NCBI GenBank assembly: GCA_026785965.1
Contig: JAJAYY010000139.1
Coordinates: 1-14,706, forward strand
Direction: 5' to 3'
From: Sphingomonas bacterium
Lineage (GTDB): Bacteria > Pseudomonadota > Alphaproteobacteria > Sphingomonadales > Sphingomonadaceae
DNA length: 14,706 bases
In this document: positions 1 through 7,547 of the stretch, piece by piece
Position numbering within the stretch: the first letter of the stretch is position 1
Layout: each line of letters starts with the position of its first letter
Notes under the pieces: generated by a model
What the model saw: only the letters and a program-made list of their open reading frames with translations
The model's database searches: none
Told to the model about the DNA's origin: nothing
Made by a program: the position numbers and the translations under genes

Positions 1-932
1 GCGAAAGCGAGCTCGCGCGGACCGCCGCGGCCGAGCGCGATGGCGAGGCTGCAGTGGCGATTGCGGCGCGCGCGCTGAGCGATACCGGCGAAGCATTCGC
101 CGCCGCTCGGGAGGCCCGCGCCGGCGCGGTCGCGCGGGCCGAGGCGCAGGCCGGACGGCGGCTTGAATATGCGCGGATCAGCGGCGAACGCTTCGAATGC
201 CCGCCGCCGCTGCTTCCCGAGCGGCTCGGCTTTGCGCCCGCTTCGCTCGGCGATCCCGAGCTCGAAAAGCAGGCGCTCGATCGCTTCACCGCTGAGCGCG
301 AGCGAATCGGGCCGGTCAATCTGGTCGCCGAACAGGAACTGGCCGAGCTCGACGCGAGCCGAATCCAGGGCGCCGCCGAGCGCGACGAACTGGGCCAGGC
401 GATTGCCCGGCTGCGCGGCTCGATCGGCAGTCTCAACCGCGAGGGGCGGGTGCGCTTGCTCGAAGCGTTCGAGCAAGTCGACCGCCATTTTCGTAGCTTG
501 TTCACGACCTTGTTCGATGGCGGTCAGGCGCATCTCGAACTGGTCGAAAGTGACGATCCGCTCGAGGCCGGGCTTGAAATCATGGCCCAGCCGCCGGGCA
601 AGCGCCTGACTGCGCTGACCTTGCTCTCGGGGGGCGAACAGGCGCTCACCGCGGTCGCGCTGATCTTCGCCCTGTTCCTCACCAACCCAGCGCCGATCTG
701 CGTGCTCGACGAAGTCGATGCGCCGCTCGACGACGCCAATGTCGAGCGCTTCTGCGACTTGCTCGACCGCATGACCGCCGAAACCGACACGCGCTACCTG
801 ATTGTCACCCACAATGCGGTCACCATGAGCCGCATGCACCGCCTCTACGGTGTGACGATGATCGAGCAAGGAGTCAGCCGCCTGGTCTCGGTCGACCTCG
901 GCGGTGCCGAACAATTGCTCGCCGCCGAATGA
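1..932 (+). CDS. smc: Chromosome segregation protein SMC, C-terminal part (5' truncated by window edge)
   Basis: SMC is the ATPase of the condensin-like complex that organises and segregates the chromosome, acting with ScpA and ScpB on DNA. The reading frame is open from base 3 at the window edge, so the true start lies outside; about 309 residues are visible. The first part is Ala/Glu/Arg-rich, as expected for the end of the coiled coil. The segment with [12 protein letters not shown] resembles the conserved start of the SMC C-terminal head. The ABC head follows: signature motif [14 protein letters not shown] (around nt 622-663), Walker B with D-loop [15 protein letters not shown] (around nt 699-740), and H-loop IVTHN (around nt 802-816). 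The Walker A half is at the missing N terminus. An in-frame GTG at 54 is internal, not a start. Identification is firm; only the missing 5' part limits it. Confidence 0.95.
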   Translation, partial: ESELARTAAAERDGEAAVAIAARALSDTGEAFAAAREARAGAVARAEAQAGRRLEYARISGERFECPPPLLPERLGFAPASLGDPELEKQALDRFTAERERIGPVNLVAEQELAELDASRIQGAAERDELGQAIARLRGSIGSLNREGRVRLLEAFEQVDRHFRSLFTTLFDGGQAHLELVESDDPLEAGLEIMAQPPGKRLTALTLLSGGEQALTAVALIFALFLTNPAPICVLDEVDAPLDDANVERFCDLLDRMTAETDTRYLIVTHNAVTMSRMHRLYGVTMIEQGVSRLVSVDLGGAEQLLAAE

Positions 933-967
933 ACGCGCGGTACGAGCGTCAAAAAGTGATATTCGCT

Positions 968-986
968 ATTGAGAATGACTATCAAT
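968..986. promoter_or_regulatory. Putative Fur box upstream of the siderophore receptor
   Basis: A 19-bp imperfect palindrome with arms ATTGA (968-972) and TCAAT (982-986) is centred on 977, and 7 of 9 position pairs are complementary. The overlapping 19-mer at 971-989 matches the classical Fur consensus GATAATGATAATCATTATC at 14 of 19 positions by my count. It ends 25 bp before the proposed TTG start of a TonB-dependent siderophore receptor, which is where an iron-responsive operator is expected. A TTGAGA at 969-974 could also be a -35 element, in which case Fur binding would cover the promoter. Binding itself is inferred. Confidence 0.7.
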
Positions 987-1011
987 AACGCTAGAGGCCA
1001 ATCAACTCCAG

Positions 1012-3129
1012 TTGAAAGGTTTTCTCAACGTGATTGTTGTCTTGCTTGCTACGACCGCGCTTTCGGCCGCAACGATTGCGCCGCCGTCCTCGATTGACGG
1101 TCTCGCTTTGGCCGAGCTCGACCAGCCGATCGTGGTCATCGGCCAGCGCAACTCGGCAAGGCAAACCCGCACCGCGACCAAGACCGACACCCCGCTGCAG
1201 GATGTCCCGCAATCGATCAGCGTGATCACCGCCGAACAGATTGCCGATCAGGGAATGCGCTCGATCGCCGACGTGCTGCGCGTCGTCCCCGGGGCGAGCG
1301 CCGCCGCGGGCGAGGGCCACCGCGACCAGATCCTGCTGCGCGGGCAGAACACCACCGCCGACTTCTTCGTCGACGGCATCCGCGACGACGTCCAATATTA
1401 TCGCGGACTCTACAATCTTGACCGGGTCGAGGTGCTCAAGGGCCCCAATGCGATGATCTTCGGGCGTGGCGGCGGCGGCGGGGTGGTCAATCGCGTGACC
1501 AAGAAGGCGCCGGCCGAGCGCCTCGCCACGGGCGCGCTGTCGCTCGACAGCCATGGCGCGTGGAGCGCTGCGGCCGATCTCGCGGCCCCGCTCGGGGGCG
1601 GCGTTGCGGCGCGCCTCAACGCTGCCTACGAGACCTTCGACAGCTTCCGCGACCATGTCGACGGCCGCCGCATCGGGATCAACCCGACGCTGGGCTGGCA
1701 GCTTGGCAGCGACACTCGGATCGACCTGTCCTACGAATATTCCAACGACCGGCGCGTGATCGACCGTGGCATTCCGTCGCAAAATGGCCGCCCGCTGCGC
1801 GGCGCGCAGACGCGCTTTTTCGGCGATCCCGACGTCAATCTGTTGACCTTCGACGCACATGTCGGCGACCTCGCGATCGAGCATCGCTTCGGCGACGCGC
1901 TGCGCTGGACCGGCAAGATCCGTGCCGGTTCCTATGACAAATTCTACCGCAACAGCCTCGCCGCCTCGGCGGTCAGCGCGGGCATGGTCCAAGTCGAAGC
2001 CTATCAGTCGCGGACCCGGCGCGATGCCTTGTTCGTCCAGAATGATTTGGTGGCCAATTTCGCCACCGGTCCGCTCGCGCACACGCTGCTGGTCGGGATC
2101 GACCATAACCGCCAGGACAGTTTCGCCGATCGCCAGCAGGGCTATTTCGACACCCGCCCCGACGCCACCGCCGGCGGCACGCGACTGCTCGTTCCGCTCG
2201 CCTTGAGCGACGATCTGCCGCCGATCATCTTCCGCACCGGCACCGCGCGCGCCGCCACTGCTGGCGACAGCGATGCCACCGCGACCGGTCTCTACGTCCA
2301 GGACCAGGTCAAGATCGGCCAGCATCTTGAGCTCATCGCGGGGCTGCGCCGCGACTGGTTCAAGCTCGATTATCGCAACCGTATCGATGGCTCGCGCCTC
2401 GCCCGCAAGGACGCTTTGTGGTCGCCGCGGCTCGGCCTGGTGATCAAGCCGCTGCCCAGCCTGTCGCTCTACGCCAGCTGGTCGAAAAGCTTCCTGCCGC
2501 AGTCGGGCGACCAGTTCGCCAGCCTGACCGCGTCGCTGGCCTCGCTCGCGCCCGAGAAATTTCTCAACCGCGAAATCGGTCTGAAGTGGGCGGTCACTCC
2601 GCGTGTCGACGTGACGCTCGCGGGGTATATCCTCGACCGCACCAACACCCGCGCCACCGATTCGGTCACCCGGCTGACCGTACTCACCGGCGAGCAGCGC
2701 TCTAAGGGTATCGAGGCGACCGCGCAGGGGCGGCTGGGCAAACGGCTGTCCCTGACCGCGGCGGCGGCGCTGCAGGAGGCGCGGATCACGCGCACGACAC
2801 TCGCCGCCCCCGCCGGTCGCCACGTCGCCAGCGTGCCCAAATTCACTGCCTCGCTGTGGGGGCGCTATGAGGTCAGCGACCGGCTCGGGCTTGGGCTCGG
2901 CGCCTATCGCCAGTCGAAGGTCTTCGCCTCGATTTCGAACGCGGTCGAGGTGCCCGGCTTCACGCGCCTCGACGCCGCCGCCTTCGTCACCGTGCGGCGC
3001 GGGCTCCAGCTCCAGCTCAACGTCGAGAATTTGCTCGACCGCGACACTATCGGCCTCGTCAACAGCGACCATAATCTGACCCCGGGCGCTCCGCGTACCG
3101 TGCGCGCCACGCTTCGCTTCGGCCTCTAG
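1012..3129 (+). CDS. TonB-dependent siderophore receptor (outer membrane)
   Basis: This is an outer-membrane gated channel that imports ferric siderophores using energy from TonB-ExbB-ExbD. It has 705 residues, normal for the family. A short signal peptide (about residues 1-20, KGFLNVIVVLLATTALSAA) is followed by a TonB-box-like IVVIGQ at about 40-45. The plug domain (about 58-165) shows DVPQSISVIT, the LLRGQ element at 108-112, DGIRDD, RVEVLKGPNAMIFGRG and GGVVNRVTKK. The rest is a beta-barrel rich in alternating aromatic and polar residues, ending TLRFGL rather than in a terminal Phe. Start choice: the first in-frame ATG lies inside the plug (residue 81-82), so initiation must be non-ATG. 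TTG at 1012 gives a lysine-containing signal peptide; GTG at 1030 has an AAAGG about 10 nt upstream and is the alternative. The sequence resembles catecholate receptors of the Fiu type, but the substrate is not certain. The upstream Fur box suggests iron repression. Confidence 0.93.
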   Translation: MKGFLNVIVVLLATTALSAATIAPPSSIDGLALAELDQPIVVIGQRNSARQTRTATKTDTPLQDVPQSISVITAEQIADQGMRSIADVLRVVPGASAAAGEGHRDQILLRGQNTTADFFVDGIRDDVQYYRGLYNLDRVEVLKGPNAMIFGRGGGGGVVNRVTKKAPAERLATGALSLDSHGAWSAAADLAAPLGGGVAARLNAAYETFDSFRDHVDGRRIGINPTLGWQLGSDTRIDLSYEYSNDRRVIDRGIPSQNGRPLRGAQTRFFGDPDVNLLTFDAHVGDLAIEHRFGDALRWTGKIRAGSYDKFYRNSLAASAVSAGMVQVEAYQSRTRRDALFVQNDLVANFATGPLAHTLLVGIDHNRQDSFADRQQGYFDTRPDATAGGTRLLVPLALSDDLPPIIFRTGTARAATAGDSDATATGLYVQDQVKIGQHLELIAGLRRDWFKLDYRNRIDGSRLARKDALWSPRLGLVIKPLPSLSLYASWSKSFLPQSGDQFASLTASLASLAPEKFLNREIGLKWAVTPRVDVTLAGYILDRTNTRATDSVTRLTVLTGEQRSKGIEATAQGRLGKRLSLTAAAALQEARITRTTLAAPAGRHVASVPKFTASLWGRYEVSDRLGLGLGAYRQSKVFASISNAVEVPGFTRLDAAAFVTVRRGLQLQLNVENLLDRDTIGLVNSDHNLTPGAPRTVRATLRFGL

Positions 3130-3141
3130 AGTCAGTTTCAG

Positions 3142-3249
3142 TTAGACAGCACCTTTGAAATGCTTGACCGCGTTGGTGACATAGGTCGCGGCGCGGTCGA
3201 TTTCGGCTTCCTCGAGCGCGGCGTCGAACAATTGTCCGGCGGGCCCCAG
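3142..3249 (-). pseudogene. Remnant of a UdgX-family uracil-DNA glycosylase
   Basis: About 34 residues in one minus-strand frame read GPAGQLFDAALEEAEID and then RAATYVTNAVKHFK before GAV and a TAA stop at 3144-3142. Family 4/5 uracil-DNA glycosylases carry a conserved VGxAGxxLD...YxTNxVK stretch, and the NAVKHFK ending is characteristic of UdgX, which crosslinks to uracil-containing DNA. A complete UdgX is several times longer and continues into a KRRIH-containing loop. Here nothing recognisable lies before about 3249 or after the stop, and the fragment is wedged between the ends of two convergent genes. It is therefore a doubly truncated fossil, not a working gene. The match is from memory of the family, not from a database search. 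Confidence 0.72.
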
Positions 3250-3275
3250 TGACGATTGCCAAATTTCGACAAGGC

Positions 3276-4643
3276 CTAGCCTTTGAGCGCGCGGGACAGG
3301 GGGCGGTTGATGAGCAGGACGATCAGCGCGCCGGTCGCCGCGATGGCGGCGTCGAGCAGCCAGAAGCGGGTTGCGCCGAGCCCTTCGTAAAGCCCGCCGA
3401 TCTGCCCCATGATCGAATTGCCGACGAACAAGGTGAGGAACGCGCTGCCCATCATCGTCGACACGATGGCGGGCGGCGCCGTGCGCGAGACCAATGCGAG
3501 AAGGGTCGGCCAATAATAAAGAAACGCTATTCCGCTCAATGCGAACGCGACGAACGGCAACGCCACGCTTGTTCGGCCATCGCCCGCATTGTGCGCCGCG
3601 AGCGCCATCAGCGCCGCCGCCAGCGCCATCAGCGCCGCCCCGATGCCGATCTTGGCGACATCTCCCGGCTCACGTTCGGCCTGCCACCGCCACAGCGCGA
3701 TCAACGGCGGCACCGCAATGATGCTGAAAAATGCGTCAATCGAGTTGAACCACGGGATCGGTACGTCGCCGATCAGGGTGTGAACGTTGCCATGCGCCTC
3801 GAGCCACACCAACCCGACATTGAACAATTGATAATATGCGACTGATTGGAAGACGGTGATTGCCATCACCCCGATTACCAGCAGGACGGTCTTGCGCTCG
3901 CCGGCCGTCAACGGCGCCCGGGTGGCGCGGTGCTTCCCCGCCGGGCGGGCCGCCGGCAGATGGCGCGTGCCCGACAGATAAGTGACCACCGCGAGCAGCA
4001 TCAGCACCCCGGCAAAACCGAACCCGACGTGCCAGCCATAAATTTGGGCCAGCAAACCGCATACCAGCGGTCCGCCAACCGCCCCGACGTTGATGCCCAT
4101 GGAGAAGATCGCATAGCCACGCGTGCGCTGCGCTTCCTCGCCGGCCGGATAAAGCTGGCCGACCTGCGCCGAGATGTTGCCCTTGAGCAGCCCCGAGCCA
4201 AGAATTAGCAGCAGCAAGGCGCCAAGGAAGCTGGCGTCGAATGCCATAGCGAAGTGGCCAGCCGACATCAGCACCGCACCGGCAATCACCGCGCGCTTGG
4301 CGCCCAGCCAGCGGTCTGCCAGCCAGCCGCCAATCACCGGTGTGAAATAGACCAGGCCCGAATAATAACCAAAAATCTGCGACGCCAGGGCCTGGACCGA
4401 CAGCGGGCCGAACAGCTGTTCGAGCGACGCCTTCATCGACGCCATCCCTGCGACATTCTCGACATGGCCGGGAAGCAGCAGCGCCTGGGTCATGTACAGC
4501 ACCACCAGCGAGGTCATGCCATAATAAGAAAAACGCTCCCACGCCTCTGTAAAGGCGAGGAAATAGACTCCCTTCGGTTGGCCGAGAATAGCGGAGCCGG
4601 AATTGATTCCGACGTCGTGATCGGCGGTGGCGTCAATGGTCAT
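3276..4643 (-). CDS. POT/PTR-family proton-coupled peptide transporter (MFS)
   Basis: This inner-membrane symporter of the proton-dependent oligopeptide transporter family would import di- and tripeptides with protons. It has 455 residues from the ATG at 4643. The family's N-terminal proton-coupling motif ExxERFxYYG is present as EAWERFSYYG (about residues 33-42), followed by LVVLYMTQ. A second family signature, YAIFSMGINVGAVGGPLVCG, lies in the middle. Around ten or more hydrophobic helices can be seen, ending LINRPLSRALKG. The frame is open further upstream to 4937, but that part is a shadow of the neighbouring secreted-protein gene. The ATG at 4643 begins TIDATADHDVG and lacks a clear Shine-Dalgarno; in-frame GTG codons at about 4667 and 4664 are alternatives. 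It converges with the siderophore receptor, with no obvious terminator between them. Substrate range cannot be read from sequence. Confidence 0.9.
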   Translation of the reverse strand: MTIDATADHDVGINSGSAILGQPKGVYFLAFTEAWERFSYYGMTSLVVLYMTQALLLPGHVENVAGMASMKASLEQLFGPLSVQALASQIFGYYSGLVYFTPVIGGWLADRWLGAKRAVIAGAVLMSAGHFAMAFDASFLGALLLLILGSGLLKGNISAQVGQLYPAGEEAQRTRGYAIFSMGINVGAVGGPLVCGLLAQIYGWHVGFGFAGVLMLLAVVTYLSGTRHLPAARPAGKHRATRAPLTAGERKTVLLVIGVMAITVFQSVAYYQLFNVGLVWLEAHGNVHTLIGDVPIPWFNSIDAFFSIIAVPPLIALWRWQAEREPGDVAKIGIGAALMALAAALMALAAHNAGDGRTSVALPFVAFALSGIAFLYYWPTLLALVSRTAPPAIVSTMMGSAFLTLFVGNSIMGQIGGLYEGLGATRFWLLDAAIAATGALIVLLINRPLSRALKG

Positions 4644-4708
4644 GGCGCACGCTAGCTGCGACACCACCGTTCGAGTAGCGTTAATTAATGCAGTTATTTG
4701 GGCGCGGT

Positions 4709-5098
4709 TTAGCTGCTCGATTGTTCGCGGCGCTCGTTGAACGCCTGGTTGATGACCTGCTGGCTGCACCCGATGTAGCCGCCGGGTCCGACCGGCGAGC
4801 AGGTGTTGAGCCCGCGCGGACCGACGGTCTCGAAAGCGCGCGCGCGCGCGGCCCAGCTCTGGCGCGCCTGGAGCGATCCGCCCTCGCGCAAATTCTCGGG
4901 GATGCGATAGCGATCGCTTTCGGGCTTGCGCGCGCACACCACGACTTCATCGTCGGTCGAACGCGGGCACGGATCGGTGCCGTAAACCTCGATCTCGCTG
5001 ATCTTGGTCTTCTGTGCCAGCGCCGGCGCGGCCGGCAGCAGGGCAACGCCGAGCGCGAGGCCCGCGGTGGCCGCGGCGGAGAGGAAAAGCTTCGACAT
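4709..5098 (-). CDS. Secreted four-cysteine protein of unknown function
   Basis: I do not recognise a named family; it looks like a conserved sphingomonad hypothetical protein. It has 129 residues. A clear Sec signal peptide (residues 1-29: K3, hydrophobic core, then APALAQ) predicts export with cleavage near APALA|Q. The mature part carries cysteines at 44, 55, 100 and 111, in TDPCPRS, VVVCARK, LNTCSPV and YIGCSQQ, so two disulfides are possible. It also has a conserved-looking acidic stretch STDDEVVVCARKPESDRYRIPENLR split by C55. The start is decided by the RBS: AAAGGA (5110-5105) lies 6 nt before the ATG at 5098, against 3 nt before the adjacent ATG at 5101. It lies 50 bp downstream of coq7 on the same strand and is probably the last gene of the nadD operon. 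With dsbB two genes upstream, it may be a substrate of the Dsb pathway (inference). Confidence 0.8.
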   Translation of the reverse strand: MSKLFLSAAATAGLALGVALLPAAPALAQKTKISEIEVYGTDPCPRSTDDEVVVCARKPESDRYRIPENLREGGSLQARQSWAARARAFETVGPRGLNTCSPVGPGGYIGCSQQVINQAFNERREQSSS

Positions 5099-5104
5099 CA
5101 TTCG

Positions 5105-5110
5105 TCCTTT
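5105..5110 (-). promoter_or_regulatory. Ribosome binding site for the four-cysteine secreted protein
   Basis: AAAGGA on the minus strand is followed by CGA and then two consecutive ATG codons (5101 and 5098). The 6-nt spacing favours the second ATG. An upstream ATG at 5113 lies before this site and would only lengthen the signal peptide. Confidence 0.6.
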
Positions 5111-5119
5111 CATTCGGAA

Positions 5120-5150
5120 CAGCGTCTCGCTGCCCCGATGGGTTCCCATC
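5120..5150. repeat. Two small palindromes in the coq7 to secreted-protein gap
   Basis: GATGGG (5137-5142) and CCCATC (5145-5150) form a perfect 6-bp inverted repeat separated by TT, touching the coq7 stop codon. CAGCG (5120-5124) and CGCTG (5128-5132) form a second one with a 3-nt loop. No U tract follows on the minus strand, so they are not an intrinsic terminator. They could be an mRNA-stabilising structure, a DNA-binding site, or chance. Confidence 0.3.
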
Positions 5151-5688
5151 AAATTCGTTTCGACAGCGCGATTGCGACCCGGCAACCGGCGCGAATCGCG
5201 GTCGTCAGCAGTGGATATCCCGGCGCTTCGGCGGCGCCGTAAGCGCGCGCGGTGGCCTGATGCTCAAGCTCTTCGGCGCGGAAATCGGTGATTTCGGCGG
5301 CCAGCTCGGGATCGTCCTCGCCCAGCGCGTCAAGCTGCTCGCCATAATGGCGATCGATTTCGGTTTCGACCGCGTCGGTGCACGCCATCGCGGCTTTTTC
5401 GCCCATCAGCGCGGTCGCCGCGCCAAGCGCGAATCCGGCAACGTCCCAGATCGGCTGGAGCGCGGTCGGGCGCACGCGGCGGTGCGCCATCAGCGCGTTG
5501 AACCGCGCGAGGTGGCGCGCTTCCTGATGCGCCATCCGCGCGATCTGGTGCGCGGCGGGCGAGTCCTTGCGCAGCACCGCCAACTGCCCGGCATAGATCC
5601 GCGTCGCGCCATACTCGCCTGCTTGGTTGACGCGCAGCATCGACGCGGTGTCGGCGCGCGGATCGGACGGCTTGCGCGGCGCGCTCAT
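5149..5688 (-). CDS. coq7: Demethoxyubiquinone hydroxylase Coq7
   Basis: A membrane-associated di-iron hydroxylase of ubiquinone biosynthesis, converting demethoxyubiquinone to the demethylated hydroxyquinone before the last O-methylation. It has 179 residues, typical of the bacterial short form. The ferritin-like ligand set is complete: E25 in NQAGEYGATRIYAGQ, E56 and H59 in HQEARHLARF, E108 in VETEIDRHYGEQ, and E140 with H143 in EELEHQATA. The ATG at 5688 overlaps the dsbB stop as ATGA (5688-5685), indicating translational coupling. The open frame extends to 6054, but that is a shadow of dsbB. Placing a ubiquinone synthesis gene directly behind the ubiquinone-dependent DsbB makes functional sense. 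A short palindrome starts at its stop codon (see the entry at 5120-5150). Confidence 0.95.
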   Translation of the reverse strand: MSAPRKPSDPRADTASMLRVNQAGEYGATRIYAGQLAVLRKDSPAAHQIARMAHQEARHLARFNALMAHRRVRPTALQPIWDVAGFALGAATALMGEKAAMACTDAVETEIDRHYGEQLDALGEDDPELAAEITDFRAEELEHQATARAYGAAEAPGYPLLTTAIRAGCRVAIALSKRI

Positions 5689-6179
5689 CGACCCACCCGC
5701 CGCAGCGCGAGCATCACCACCGGCGCCGCGCCGCCCAGCGAAATGATGGCGTTCAGCCCGGCGAGCGACACTCCGAACAGCGACCATTGGACCTGGTCGC
5801 AGCGCACCAACGGCACGCTCATAATATCCTCCAAGCTGGTCGCGCCGCTGGTGGTGCAGGTGGTGAGGCCCTCCCACCAGCCATATTCGACCCCGGCGTG
5901 CATCACTCCGATCGCCCCCGACACCGCAATCGCCAGCGCGGCGAGCAGGGTCAAAGCGCGCGTGCGCGGGGCGGACAGCGGCGACAGCAGCGCCGCCGCA
6001 GCGATCAGGATCGCGACAAAATGCGGGTAACGCTGCCACCAGCACATCTCGCACGGGTACAGCCCACCAATATACTGCGACGCATAAGCCGCGCCGAGCA
6101 ACGCCGCAGGCAGCGCAAGCGCAAGCCAGCGCGCTCGCGCCAGATCCGATTCATTATCAGCGTCGGGCGGTGTAAGCAT
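5685..6179 (-). CDS. dsbB: DsbB-type disulfide bond formation protein
   Basis: An inner-membrane quinone reductase that reoxidises the periplasmic thiol oxidase DsbA and passes electrons to ubiquinone. It has 164 residues, the usual length, with four hydrophobic helices (about 17-35, 53-68, 76-94 and 134-158). Both redox pairs are present: C43-x-x-C46 in LYPCEMCWWQRYPH and the periplasmic pair C108 (LTTCTT) and C127 (PLVRCDQ). The QRYPH segment after the CxxC is the family hallmark; its arginine is the quinone-binding residue in E. coli DsbB. The ATG at 6179 shares one base with the ctpA stop (TGATG, 6181-6177), and its own stop overlaps the coq7 start, so all three are likely translationally coupled. 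No dsbA is visible in the window. Confidence 0.93.
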   Translation of the reverse strand: MLTPPDADNESDLARARWLALALPAALLGAAYASQYIGGLYPCEMCWWQRYPHFVAILIAAAALLSPLSAPRTRALTLLAALAIAVSGAIGVMHAGVEYGWWEGLTTCTTSGATSLEDIMSVPLVRCDQVQWSLFGVSLAGLNAIISLGGAAPVVMLALRRVGR

Positions 6180-7516
6180 CAGCGCGGACGCGTCCTGGCC
6201 GCGACCTGCTGGACCGGCGCCGCCAGCCGCTTCAAGGTCTTGACCGCATAATCGAGTTGATAATCCTTGACGCCCTTCTTTTCGAGCTCGGCGGCAGTCG
6301 CCGTGAAGCGCGGATCGGGGCGGTCGTCGCTTTCCAGCAAATCGTCCTTGACCTGCGCCTGGCTGATCAGGTGGCGGCGCAAATCGGCCTCGCGCAGCCG
6401 CGGGCGATCCTTGTAATCGGGGTCGCTCAGCTGCGGCACCAGAATGTCAGGCTCAATTCCCCCGCCTTGGACCGATCGACCCGAGGGCGTGTAATAGCGC
6501 GCGGTGGTCAGCCGAAGCGCGGTTTGCGGCCCGGTCTGGAGCACGGTCTGGACCGAGCCCTTGCCGAACGAGCGCTCGCCCATCACCAGCGCACGGCGGT
6601 GATCCTGGAGCGCACCGGCGACGATCTCGGCCGCCGAGGCCGATCCGGCATCGACCAGCACAATGATTGGCAGGCCATGGGCAAGGTCGCCCGGCTTGGC
6701 GAAGAAGCGGTCGATGTCGCCCTTCTCGCGCCCGCGCTCGGACACCACTTCGCCCTGCTCGAGGAAGGCGTCGCTGACATCGACTGCCTGGTCGAGCAGT
6801 CCGCCGGGGTTGGAGCGCAGGTCGACGATATAGCCGACCGGGCGGCCCCCGGTGGCCTTGTCGATCGACATCAGCGCCTCGCGGGTCATCGCTCCGGTCT
6901 GGGCCGAGAAGCTGTTGATGTTGATCACACCAACCCCGTCCTTGACCTCCCATTTGACCGGCTTGAGCTGGATCCGTTCGCGCGTCAAAGCGACGTCGAA
7001 CGGCTTGTCGCGGCCCGGCCGGACAATTGTCAGCTTGATCTTGCTGCCCGGAACGCCGCGCATCTTTTCGACCGCCTCGTCAAGGCTGAAGCCGTACAGG
7101 AACTCGCCATTGATGTGGGTGATGTAATCGCCCGCCTTGATCCCCGCGCGATACGCCGGAGTGTCCTCGGTCGGGGTGATCACCTTGACCGCTCCATCCT
7201 CGCTCGACACCGTCAGCCCGAGCCCGCCGTAATTGCCGTCGGTGGTGGTCTTGAGCTGGGTGAAGTCGGCGCCATCGGCATAGCTCGAATGGGGGTCGAG
7301 CGCGGCGAGCATCCCGTCGATCGCGCCCTTGATCAGCGTGTGATCGTCGACCTTGTCGACGTAATTCGCGCGGACCCGCTCGAACACGCTCATGAACGTC
7401 TCAAGCTCCTTGTAGGTATCAACGTCAGCCGCGGCGAGCGTGCTGGTAGTCATCGGCACCAGCGCGAGCGCGCCGACCAGAGCGAGAGGGGGCAGAAACT
7501 TGGCAAGGCGCGTCAT
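6179..7516 (-). CDS. ctpA: C-terminal processing protease CtpA, peptidase family S41
   Basis: A periplasmic serine protease with a Ser-Lys dyad that cleaves proteins near their C termini and contributes to envelope quality control. It has 445 residues. Signal peptide about 1-29 (TRLAKFLPPLALVGALALV ... TLAAA). The N-terminal S41 region includes LDPHSSYAD. A PDZ domain (about 95-180) carries YGGLGL and the AGIKAGDYI loop. The protease core has DLRSNPGGLLDQAV, the nucleophile in DAGSASAAEI (probably S294) and the general base in GERSFGKGSVQ (K319), 25 residues apart as in the family. The C terminus is Arg/Pro-rich after the usual LDYAVKTL element. The start is fixed by AGGA (7527-7524) 7 nt before the ATG at 7516; the frame is open further upstream as a shadow of the preceding gene. 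In other bacteria Ctp proteases degrade peptidoglycan hydrolases or their partners, so its place behind an EnvC-like activator is suggestive. Confidence 0.95.
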   Translation of the reverse strand: MTRLAKFLPPLALVGALALVPMTTSTLAAADVDTYKELETFMSVFERVRANYVDKVDDHTLIKGAIDGMLAALDPHSSYADGADFTQLKTTTDGNYGGLGLTVSSEDGAVKVITPTEDTPAYRAGIKAGDYITHINGEFLYGFSLDEAVEKMRGVPGSKIKLTIVRPGRDKPFDVALTRERIQLKPVKWEVKDGVGVININSFSAQTGAMTREALMSIDKATGGRPVGYIVDLRSNPGGLLDQAVDVSDAFLEQGEVVSERGREKGDIDRFFAKPGDLAHGLPIIVLVDAGSASAAEIVAGALQDHRRALVMGERSFGKGSVQTVLQTGPQTALRLTTARYYTPSGRSVQGGGIEPDILVPQLSDPDYKDRPRLREADLRRHLISQAQVKDDLLESDDRPDPRFTATAAELEKKGVKDYQLDYAVKTLKRLAAPVQQVAARTRPR

Positions 7517-7547
7517 AGTCAATTCCTGGCAAACGGGCGCTGCGACC

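Noticed and set aside
991..3072. 693-codon open frame on the minus strand opposite the siderophore receptor
   Set aside because: The plus strand encodes a complete, motif-bearing receptor. The antisense translation is Arg/Gly/Ala-rich without domains, as expected from GC-rich codon use.
3130..3275. Terminator between the convergent receptor and transporter genes
   Set aside because: No stem with a U tract was found; the only content recognised is the UdgX remnant.
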